Source of the DNA: Phallusia mammillata
Taxonomy: Eukaryota > Chordata > Ascidiacea > Phlebobranchia > Ascidiidae
Direction: 5' to 3'
DNA: 64,000 bases
Assembly (NCBI GenBank): GCA_003260075.1
Contig: QLIY01000179.1
Coordinates: 62,001-126,000 of the forward strand
Under the pieces are notes generated by a model, which worked only from the letters and a program-made list of their open reading frames with translations, was not told where the DNA came from and did not search any database. Shown piece by piece: positions 1 to 9,900 of the stretch. Positions within the stretch are counted from its first letter, which is position 1. Every line of letters begins with the position of its first letter. Both the position numbers and the translations under genes were made by a program.

Positions 1-143
1 TCAAATCCGTACAGTTTACGTTAAAAGTGTTTTGAATCTATATTGAGGTAATTTTCTTTGTTAAGAGATTATGTAACCAATAAATATCTGCTAACTATTA
101 ACAGTTGCCTTTAAGTTTTATTGCATAGTTTCCATTTATGCAG

Positions 144-790
144 ATGACCACATTTCATCGGTTGGAGGCAGCCTTTTCAGAAGGTTAGTGTACTGACTTT
201 TATTAACTTGCAAAAAATGTCAGTTTATGAATCCATCATCAGATAACCTTAAATGAGCATATCGTGTAACAATCCCAATGTTTAAGGTTACATGGTGTTT
301 TACAGCTCTGTCTTACTCACGCTATCATCCTGCCAAAGGTTACTCATGGCAGTTCAATAAAAAGGATCAAAAGGAAAACAAAAAACCTGCCAAAGTAAAG
401 GAAGAACCTGGTTCTTCATTCCAGTGTCGAAGAGTTGATGTTCTATTAAGCACGCTTACATCAAAGTTTCCTCATAAATTTGTACAGGTCTGTATTTGTC
501 CTTAAATTCAGTGGCAAGTGTTAAGGTCTTGCAATATTGTAGTTTATTGCAAGGTTTGTAGTACAACTGATGAATAACTTTCTGACCAAAGTTTTTTATT
601 TTCTCAGACACAACCAGGTGAAAAACCAGTGCCAGCACAAGCATTGACATCCGCTGAAGTAAAACCTGAAAAGTTAGCAAACCCTGCTGCTGCTCAACCC
701 CTGACAGCTGCACCACGCCCACCTGTGGCCAATGTGACAGTAAAACAAGAGCCAAAACCTCCCCCTGATAAACGAATGAAGTTTATGTGA
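144..790 (+). CDS. MED6: Mediator complex subunit 6, C-terminal part (3 exons)
   Basis: Three exons, 144-183, 306-487 and 608-790 (TGA), joined by GT-AG introns in matching phase. The gene continues upstream of the window. The translation follows the end of metazoan MED6: a piece ending AAFSEA, then LSYSRYHPAKGYSWQF, a Lys-rich stretch, FQCRRVDVLLSTL, FPHKFVQ, PGEKPVP, a Pro/Ala-rich tail and a final KRMKFM. Human MED6 has the same order (SYCRYHPSKGYWWHF, RQRVDALLLDL, FPPKFVQ, PGEKPVP, KRMRLQ). MED6 is a head-module subunit of Mediator, which links transcription factors to RNA polymerase II in the nucleus. It is convergent with CSKMT/NME6; only about 180 bp separate the two stop codons. A weak ATTAAA lies at 859-864. 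Identity is very likely; the first exon boundary is slightly less certain. Confidence 0.93.
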
Positions 791-947
791 AGTGCACAAA
801 TTAAACCACTGGGCAAATATAAAAGTATGTTTTACAATTAGTACAAACATACCTTTTCATTAAAGGTAAATGAAATATCTGCACCTATTACTGGAGTTGA
901 ATACCTAGACATATAGATAGACCCATTGTCATTGTTTAGCAATAGCA

Positions 948-953
948 TTTATT
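948..953 (-). promoter_or_regulatory. Polyadenylation signal AATAAA for the CSKMT/NME6 transcript
   Basis: TTTATT on the plus strand reads AATAAA on the minus strand, about 20 bp after the CSKMT stop at 973. No equally good AATAAA was seen behind the NME6 stop at 1708, which fits a single transcript carrying both reading frames. Confidence 0.5.
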
Positions 954-972
954 TCGATGCACAAAAAAGGGT

Positions 973-1583
973 TTATGTGTCTGTTTCTTCTGAATTGTGT
1001 TTTTTAACAAAATACATGTACACTTTCAAACTATTGCTTTCAGTGCCTATCTCTGTAAAAGAAACATTTATTTGTGTTTCACTACATCTCAAATCATCCA
1101 GCCTTACTTCTGGAGGCTCAGTTGTGATTTGAACAAAGATTCCATTAGGTTTAAGCACACGAAAAACTTCTTTCATCAACATTCCAAATTGTTTTTTACC
1201 ATCGCAATGTCGTAGAATAGCTTCTGAAGTACCCTTATCAATTACCATGTCTATACTACAAGTTGCAAAAGGAAGTTGATTGCATATGTCACATACAACA
1301 TAAGTGCATTGTGGAAATTGTGTTGATAATTTCACTAAGCATTCGATTGATGCATCAAGGCAATATACTGATAGATCCGAATGTTTTTCTGCTAATGTTG
1401 GACCAGATGATGATGTTCCACAACCAATATCCAATGCATTTTGACATGAGTTGTGATGAATAATATTGTCCAAATGATCCTTTATATCTTTGTATGACAC
1501 AAACCATTCTCTTGACTCATCTGATGAATTATAAAAGTTTGACCATGCTTCTTTCATTCCCAGATTCATCATCAAATTTTTAG
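973..1583 (-). CDS. CSKMT: Citrate synthase lysine methyltransferase-like (METTL12/CSKMT)
   Basis: One exon from an acceptor (TTTTAG, exon start 1583) to TAA at 973; the first ATG is at 1572. About 200 residues of a class I SAM-dependent methyltransferase: WFVSYKDIKDHL near the start (human CSKMT WFFGYDEVQGLL), motif I LDIGCGTSS, a motif II acidic region (VYCLDAS), then IDKGTSEAIL (human LDKGTWDAV), VFRVLKPNGIFVQ and EPPEVRL (human DEDPDVRL). In vertebrates CSKMT methylates a lysine of citrate synthase in the mitochondrial matrix. The ATG at 1572 is not followed by a mitochondrial presequence. Codons upstream of it stay open back to the acceptor, and the phase matches a donor inside the NME6 exon at 1728, so this may be the second half of a fused NME6-CSKMT protein or the downstream gene of an operon. 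Confidence 0.82.
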
Positions 1584-1707
1584 CTAAAACAATGTAACAC
1601 CTGGTAATTCTTGCAACATAAACTTAGTTAAAATCAAAGTGGAGGGTAGGTTCCATAGTTCTTACAAATTTAAGCTAACTTCATGTGGATTTAATAATAT
1701 TTCAGTG

Positions 1708-2620
1708 TTACAAATTGATGAACATACCAGCATCTGAACTTTGGTAATCATTGTTATGTCGGTCACCAAATATGTGATGTGATGAAGTGGGGTCAAAAAT
1801 GGGTTCTTCACCTAAATCAAGCTGTTCTAGCCATTTGTTTGCATTGAAGTCAGGAAAAAAGAAGGAAGTTTCTTCAGCTGCTGATTGCACAGAATCTGAC
1901 CCATGCACAGTGTTTCGTGTATCAGTTAACCCAAATCTTCCTCTGATTGTGTTTGGGTCTGTGAACTGACTCTAAAAATACATTTTGGGAATAGACTGAA
2001 CAAGTGAAAATGTTAAACATTGATATGATATTGCTTTATGTACAGAAGTTGACCAAACACAAAAAAAGTTTAAAATAATCTTCATTAACAAACAAAGCTT
2101 TTGATAAGTGGTGGTTACTTGACGTTAGTTGTAATAGAAAGTATTGATGCCTTTGTAGTTGGCCATTTGCAACTGGATATATGAAATTGCAGACATTTTT
2201 TCAAGTTGTTTCGAGTTTTACAACCAAGCTTGCTTTCATTGGTCACAATTAATTCTTTGGACCCAATACACTATCCTAAATTTTGCATCACCAGCAAAAG
2301 AACCTCTTAAAAAATCTTACCTTGTAAACTTTTGTTGGGCCCATTAGTTTACGCCAGTCCGTGATTCCGTTCTCCTTCGCCAACAGTAAAGCTATTATAG
2401 GACCAGATGTCATGCAATCAACTAAACGGCGATAAAAAAAATTCTCTTTGTGTTGTTTATAAAACATTTCCGAGTCGCGTTTTTGCCATCGAACCACTTT
2501 ACGTTTTAAAATATAAAACTTCTTTTTTAAAATCTCTTGCTCAATCAAGCTGACAATGGTTGGATTTCCAGCAATATCAGGTTTTAGAAGTCCAACAGTA
2601 AGTTGAAGTTTACTCTTCAT
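1708..2620 (-). CDS. NME6: Nucleoside diphosphate kinase 6
   Basis: Exon 1 is 2321-2620 (ATG at 2620) and exon 2 is 1971 down to TAA at 1708, joined by a GT-AG intron in phase 0. Landmarks: LTVGLLKPDIAGNP at the start (NDK kinase lobe), YKQHKENFFYRRLVDCMTSGP, WRKLMGPTKV, then FGLTDTRNTVHGSDS with the active-site histidine (phosphohistidine in NDKs), and FFPDFNANKW. Human NME6 shows the same order (FYREHEGRFFYQRLVEFMASGP, LMGPTRV, FGLTDTRNTTHGSDS). NDKs transfer phosphate between nucleoside triphosphates and diphosphates; NME6 is a group II member reported in mitochondria. If exon 2 is read through, the protein is 187 residues, close to human 186. A GTATGT donor at 1727 offers a splice into the CSKMT frame instead. 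Confidence 0.9.
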
Positions 2621-2856
2621 TTGTGTTTGATTTATACTGTTGTTTTTTGCAAATTCTCAAGTTTGTTTTGATCACGTGTTCGGAGTGTTCCGCTCTGGTG
2701 AATATCTGTTAAGTCCTGAGCGGCACAGTTAGATATGCAGCATTTGTCTCTTAATCACAGTATCTCGTTATTTGTTTTATTTGCTTCCTATTGGGTGTTC
2801 AATTTTGGGCTTTTGTATCTGTCGGTATTTAACGTCCTACTCAATTTAGACGTTAC

Positions 2857-2864
2857 TGACGTCA
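2857..2864. promoter_or_regulatory. CRE-like site TGACGTCA upstream of NME6
   Basis: A full 8-bp palindromic CREB/ATF consensus, about 237 bp upstream of the NME6 start codon. Position and sequence fit a promoter element; a chance match cannot be excluded. Confidence 0.35.
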
Positions 2865-3186
2865 AAATGTACCCTAGCGGAAACTGAAATGTCACCGTTT
2901 TGCTGCTAAACAAAATTTCCGCAGTCGTTAAAATTCATTGACCTTATATCACGTTTGGTGTAAAACAACTAGCGTTATTGTGTTTATAACAACACTTGGT
3001 TGTAAACACGTCACGACATCGAAAAAATCAATTGATATGTGATCCGACGCCCGCGTTAGAGAGATCGTGTGGAGATTACGCATCACACTAAAGAAACATT
3101 GTCGCCTAAGAGAAGAACTGAGAAGTAAAAACATACCATGGCATGGATACCAAAATAACAACGAAGAACATGTTCAGAAGAAGAAA

Positions 3187-3192
3187 TTTATT
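3187..3192 (-). promoter_or_regulatory. Polyadenylation signal for GH1 gene A
   Basis: AATAAA on the minus strand about 160 bp beyond the stop at 3352. The tandem copy has one at 18139-18144, about 77 bp beyond its own stop. Confidence 0.45.
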
Positions 3193-3351
3193 TTTTGAGT
3201 TGAAGTTTGGAAGATTGCCGAAATGGGTTGATACGTGCTTGCTAACAGATAGGCTACATCAAATCTTAAAGTACAAAATTTGTTGTTTCAAAATTTTCAT
3301 CAGAAAATAGTTGTCATGTTCTGTTTTCTTGGTTAAGGCACCATTCGTGCA

Positions 3352-6300
3352 CTAACCAAAAATTGGACTCCAAAGAAATACTGTAAATAAAAACGATTTA
3401 TAAGGTTTGCATCCATTTCAAGTTTGATTTATAAGGCAAGTAGCCTACATATTAACGGTTAGTGGGACAAACTTACCAGCCATAGAGGTTGTAGCGAAAA
3501 ACGCAATGGTTGTTGCAGAGAGAATGTACAAGGCCGTTTGGGAATCATCTTTATCCAGATCTAGACCAAGGAAGTTTGTTTTTTTGTCAACACCTCCAAC
3601 TGGGGATGTCACGTTGTCAAAGGACATGCAGGCAGGCAATCCTTCAGCAGGGTACGATTTGGTGAAAATTTCCTTCAGGCAGAGAGTCGACTTCTTAGGT
3701 ATCCGGGGTCGTTCCGGGTCACTGAAGTTGACCCAATGTAACCCGAATCGCTCGCTATAACCCGAATTCCACTCAAAGTTGTCCATCAGAGACCAGGCTG
3801 TATAGCCAGTGACATTTACACCGTCTAGTTTGATTGCTAAACAACAAGAAACAATATGTGCTAATTAATGTAGGTGAGTAATTTTCCAAGCTGCAGCCTT
3901 GTGACTTGCAAGTAATGTCTTAACCCAACGGAATGTTCGTTGGCACAACAAACTGTTACTCAATGAATTTTCTACTAGTCTACTCAATATTCTATTTCAA
4001 CCTTTGAGCACTTCGTTGATGTAGCCATGATAAAAGTTTGTCCTCCAATAATCATTAAGTTCCACGGATGAGCCTTTTTCAGAGAATCCGTTTTCAGTGA
4101 TAAGGATTGGAGGATCGCCATATTGATCCTTAATCCAAGAGAGAAGACGACGGACACCCCATGGAACCTATGAGAATAAACCGTAATGTAGGATAGAGCA
4201 TTTTAAATGTCTAACTTCAATTCTTGTTGGAAACCAGTTACCAAACAGTTTTGTATTTTGTACGTTTGAACAAATATGTGTGCGTTCTATTAAACATCGT
4301 CTTACGTCTTTGAGCCAAGATGAAGCCGATTGTGGCCAAGTAGTGTCCTTCGTGGTTCCCGCCTCTTGATCTTGAAAGTATCCCACGGAATTGATTGACG
4401 ATGGGTGGAACGAATCAAACGCCAAGTTGGTCGTGTAGTGGTTAAAACCGAAGAAATCCGAACTTCCCTTAATAAGGTTTTTCTCTTCTTCGGTAAACTT
4501 CGGAAGCCGGGAGACGGGTTCTCCTTGGGCGGCACTTCGCGCATCAATTAGTTCCTGCCCAACATTTGTTTCAACAAATTACATGTATTAAATCATACAT
4601 GTCCGTAACATTTTCGATCGCAACAGCTTTGTGAAATTTACAGTCTGTACCTTCATAACATCCGGGTAATCCCCATTGACAAAGATCGGATGAGCCCACC
4701 AACCCATGTAGAACTGCAAAATGCGATCGCTGGCATCATGATCGGTTTCGCGAAACATGTTTCTAGCCTCATGCCAGTCGCAGTTGCACGTGATAGCGAC
4801 TTCTCCTTGTTGTTCAGCTGCATATTTTGCATAGTACAATCTGATGATAAAGACAAATTGTTGGTTGTTAGGAACTTTATCAATCAAAGAGTGAGTCTGT
4901 AACCAAATTTGGCATAATGTTCGTCGACTTTGTGGCAGTGTAAACAGGGAAATGCGCAAACGTAATTGTAAGTTAATGAGAAAAATCCCTTTGCATGAAA
5001 ACTTAAAAAGCTAATCTGACGAATTAATATGTCTTCCTATTATGTTATTTTCCCCAACCGATGTGATTTCAAACTTTCTCAGGCTAACGTAACAGGTAGA
5101 GCTACTAACACTGAGCTTGGGCTGGCCCCCGCTCTGGGAATTTCTGGTAGGTGGCGCTAAGGAGCATAGGCGTTTATGGTGCTGTTACAGCAGTTTGGGT
5201 TTATGGTAAGAATAATTGCTGAGTCAGCACCATAAACGGCTATGCTCCTTAGCGCCACCTACCAGAAATTCCCAGAGCGGGGGCCAGCCCAAGCTCAGTG
5301 TTAGTAGCTCTACCTGTTACGTTAGCCTGAGAAAGTTTGAAATCACATCGGTTGGGGAAAATAACATAATAGGANGTAACAATTGTCCTAAGATGTCACA
5401 ATTGATAAGACAATCAGCGTTCTATTGACTGACGTCAACTGCCTTTTCACTGTATACCAATTTTGCAATTAGTTTGTAAGTTGCGTTTAATGCGTTGTGG
5501 TTCGCCGGTTGTAGCTTTCATGTGTTGTTGAAAAGTGTAAATCGTTATGTTCAGGCAACGATAAAGTTAAGTACTGAATCTATTTCATGCCAAATGATGA
5601 ACTGGAAAATGTTGCTTTTATTGCTGTCGTGTCTAAATCCATCAGTACTGACGTTTTCGTTGCCGGTAAGTTTTGTCTTAGAAGTTAGAGTAATTTTGAA
5701 ATATTTGCTTTTGTACATAATTATTGTACTTTGCGTTGATGTGTACTGGCGGTCCGCAATTTATCCAAACTTTTTAAGTGATTTAATTGTTCTTTTGCTT
5801 GTGGCATGTGAAAAACAATGTATACCAAAATTGAATGAAACATAATTTTACGTTGATAAATGTTGCTTGTAATATATCATGTCAACTTTTACCGGTAAGC
5901 CTTGGCATGAGCTAACAGGACATTGTGCCCAGCTTTGTAGTCAGAACGACCAGAATCTCTGAGATTTGGCGAATGAACTGCAACAGAATATCCGAGCACG
6001 GTGAACACCCAAGGCTCGTTGAATGTGATCCATTTCTTTACTTTGGATCCGAATGCGTTGAAACAAGCATCAGCATATTCCACGAACAAATCGATTATCT
6101 GGCTGTTAGGCCATCCACCAAATGTATCCTAAAAAGGTAGCAAAAGCTTATTTGTATGTTTTTGTTAATAAAAGGTTTGGAACATCATCGACTTTGCACA
6201 ATTGTTTTGGTGCATTGACCAGTTTTTCAAAAAATTAACTCTAACCTGATACACCAAGGGCAGATCCCAATGATAAAGAGTGACCATTGGTTTGATGTTG

Positions 6301-6965
6301 GCAGCGAGAAGAGCGTCAATTAAACGGTTGTAGTAATCCACAGCTGCAGGGTTGATTCCATCCGATACGTTACCGGTTGGAACCATTCGTGGCCAAGATA
6401 TAGAGAATCTACAAAAAGGCACCAACGATTGGATTTAAGATATTCCTTTTGCACAAAGGTAATAAAATAAATATAGTACCTATAGTAAGACACCCCAAGA
6501 TTCTTTAATAACGCTACGTCAGTGTCGATTTTGTTGTAACTGTCACAAGCGACGTCGCCGTTCCTACCATCCTATGAGAAACCAAAAAAATAATCACCCA
6601 ATTCACATACCTTTTTACAAGGATTGCCACGATCAAAAAGTGTTAAATGTGTATATTCGACTTGTTGGCTAACTGCTGAATTGAGTTACTTACAGCAACT
6701 AGCCAAGGAGTGTGAGATGTTTTGTCCCAAATTCCAACAGCTTTTCCATCACTTCGCCAACCTCCTTCAATCTGAATAAACATTAAATTTATTCTTAACA
6801 CAACTGATTTTGATTAAACCCCAACTCCGGATGTGATATATCAGACTGAAAAGCCGTACTTGATATGATGACGTAGCAACTGCCCAAATAAAGTCGGAAG
6901 GAAATTCTCCTACCAAGCGTTCGTTGCGTTCTAGAGGTGGAAATCCGTTTTCACGAATCACTTGG
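3352..6965 (-). other. Gene A GH1 domain 3 and membrane anchor (exons 22-31)
   Basis: Exons: 6860-6965, 6694-6771, 6480-6571, 6246-6408, 5893-6128, 4651-4840, 4306-4554, 4002-4167, 3477-3836, 3352-3380. Signatures: [62 protein letters not shown] (acid/base Glu), ILITENGF (nucleophile Glu), [19 protein letters not shown]. After LPACMSF the chain reaches a hydrophobic helix ([20 protein letters not shown]). A 29-nt last exon adds nine residues (VFLWSPIFG) and the stop, so the protein ends at the membrane. Reading through the exon 30 donor instead would end at 3445. Confidence 0.82.
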
Positions 6966-9900
6966 CTGAAAAACCAATTAAGCAAATCCGTTAATATCTA
7001 ACCTTATTTTGCTGGGTTAAGATTTAATGATTTTTCTTCTGATTTTGGCTTACTTGTAATAGATAGATGATCGCCTCGGTGTTCTGGGCCGCACTGGGTC
7101 TATGAAATCTACGTGGAACAGACCAAACTTTGCGCTGTAACCGTAATTCCATTGAAAGCCGTCCAGAAATGAATAGGCAGAATAACCACGGACATCAACT
7201 CCATCAAGGGTATGTGCTGTAAACAGTATGTTCGAAATTTTAAACAAGGAAAATGTCAATTGAAAATTGTCCACCATAGTAAACTCGCCTTTCAATGCTT
7301 CGTTTATGTTGGATTTGAAGAACATTAGTCTTTCTTCGTCGTCCAAAGTTGGGTCGGTACTTCCCACACCGTTTTCGGGGGGGGGGGTGGATAGGCTGTA
7401 GTCGTGCCAGGAATCGGGACCTGAGAGTTATCATGGTGTCAGGCCGATTGAAGGCGCCATATCGAACCAACCGGTCACCAAGCATTCACCACCATATGAC
7501 AAGGCGTATAGGCTAGAAAAATGTAGTCAGCGGTGGGATTTGAACCCACGACAGGAGTCTTTCCGGGACTGTTTTAAACTGCAGCCTATTGTATTTTCCT
7601 TATTAATGCGTAAAAACAAATTATATAACCTAAGCCGCTACGCTATTATTTTGAAGCTACCAAGTTCGTTTCCAACAGGGCCTTAACAATGGGGGGGGGG
7701 CCACTATTATTTTGAAGCTACCAAGTTCGTTTCCAACAGGGCCTTAACAATTGTGTGAGCTAATTATAAGTGCCTAGCCTACGTCGGCGCTGAAAAAACA
7801 ATGCTTTTAGCGGTTGGTTGTCTTACGGATCAAAATATCAAAACCCACACCTCATTTGTATCTCGGTCATTTTCGTAGTTTGGAGTTGACGAATCTTTCA
7901 GCTGATGGTTGACGAGTCGCGAAGTAAAACTTGTTACGCCAAAGAAGTCGTAACTTCCTGCGATTTCTCGCTTTTCAGCTTCGGTAAACACCGGCAGTCG
8001 AGATTCTGGCAGACCTGAGATGCAGAACTTGAGAATGTTTTCTTCTTGATAAAAAAAACTGAAGCACAAGTGACAAACCTTGCAAGGCGCTCTTGTCTGA
8101 CACCTGCTTTTTAACGATCTCTGGGTAATCCCCGTTCTTGCAAATCGGATGAGCGAACCAACCGAGACGAGACTTAAACAAAGACAATACAAGTTGTTAC
8201 TTGACTTAAAAAATATGATGCTGCACTATCAATCATACCTGTAGCATTCTATCAGCAGCTGCCACGTCATCTTGACTATTTTGATCTTTCGGCTCCGCCC
8301 AATCGCTACTCATAGTTATTCCAACTTTTCCAGCTTGCAAATTCTTGTAATCACTCTCGTAAAGTCTATAGGCCCTTGCATGTGCCCTAATGATGTTGTG
8401 GGCACACAGGTACGGTGTCGTACCCGGTGCGTCGGATGTTCCAGGAGCAAAGATGCCCAATCCGTTACTACGCAATCAGGTACATAGCAAGAAAAGTTTT
8501 GTTTTGTGAATTTGTTCTCTTACTCACCCCAACCAACAAGTCTTGTAAGGTTCATTGAATGTGTTCCAAACCTTAACCCTGTCTCCGAATGTGTTGAAGC
8601 AAAAATCCACATAGTCGACAAAATTTTGAATGGTGTTATCGTTTTGGAAGCCTCCAACGTCTTGCAAGGCCTGTCGAAACGTTAAACAACAGCTTAATTT
8701 CATCAAGGGTTTAGGTCAGGGGTCGGCAACCATTTACACGACGCGTGCCAATTTGCTTTTTATTTCCATGTGTTAATGACCTCGCGTGCCAACGTTTTGC
8801 TAAATAATAGTACTGCGTGCCAGCAGTTATTAATAGTAAAGAGAAAGCTGAGTGTTTTGTGCATGTAAGGCAAAATTTTAAGACAATGGCATAGTAAAAC
8901 AAGAAACAAGCAGTGTAACATGTTAAATTGTTACTTCAATACAAACATGCAAATCAGTTGGCGTGCCATGAAAAACCCTCTCGCGTGCCAATGTTGGCAC
9001 GCGTGCCAGGGGTTGCCGACCCCTGGTTTAGGTACTATGGATGTGCTAATGTCAAAATCGTCCTAACCAATAATGCTTCGTGCAGATCAGTCACAAATAT
9101 ATCGCACTGAAAGCATTAGCTGTAGAACAACGTTTTAGTGTCACAGTAAACGAAAATGTAGGTACAAGACAATGTAGACACGTATAACCATCAGAAACCG
9201 CCAGTTTTTTCACAGAACAAAAAAATTAAAGCATGTTTAGGATTGACGCATACAAAGTATAAACCTGTGGCAAATCCCAATGGTAAAGAGTAACTATTGG
9301 TTCTATTCCCCGAATAATTAAGGAGTTGATCAATTTGTTGTAATAATCAACAGGGGGGGGGGAATATAAACCTGTGGCAAATCCCAATGGTAAAGAGTAA
9401 CTATTGGTTCGATTCCCCGAATAATTAAGGAGTTGATCAATTTGTTGTAATAATCAACACCAGCTTGATTCAGGTTGGCGTTAGTTCCATCAGGAAATAT
9501 TCTGGTCCATGCGATTGAAAAGTGGTAGTGACTCACGCCAAGCATTTTGAGAAGGTTTACATCTTCAGCAGTCTGAAAAAAAGAAAACGAATCACATTTG
9601 TAATCAAACACTCATGACCATGGGATTATGTCACAAACTACTTTGTCGTAGCTATTAGCAGAAACGTCTCCAGTTTGATTTTTGTTAACGTTGCCGGGAG
9701 TCTGTGAAAATCTGTCCCATATACTTTCACCCTTGCCGTCTTCGTTCCAAGCTCCTTCAATCTAAAACATTTGCCACGGTTTAAATGTCATTAAATGCCA
9801 TTTTTCCAATAGCCTAATTTTATGTGCTTTGATAGCTGGAATGATTGTTGTCAAGTCGGTTTTACCTGATAAGCTGAGGAAGATACGCTCCAAGTGAAGT

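Larger units (their letters stand above)
2621..3351. other. Intergenic: NME6 upstream region and gene A 3' flank
   Basis: I see no convincing coding sequence. The part next to 2620 should hold the NME6 promoter. A perfect palindromic CRE lies at 2857-2864. TTTATT at 3187-3192 reads AATAAA on the minus strand and probably ends the transcript of the GH1 gene whose stop is at 3352. Confidence 0.5.

Noticed and set aside
2949-3161. 70-codon minus-strand frame
   Set aside because: No recognisable domain and no splice context; likely chance.
9262-9352. Alternative second exon 15 of gene A
   Set aside because: Only a fragment, ends at a G10 run, and lacks an acceptor.
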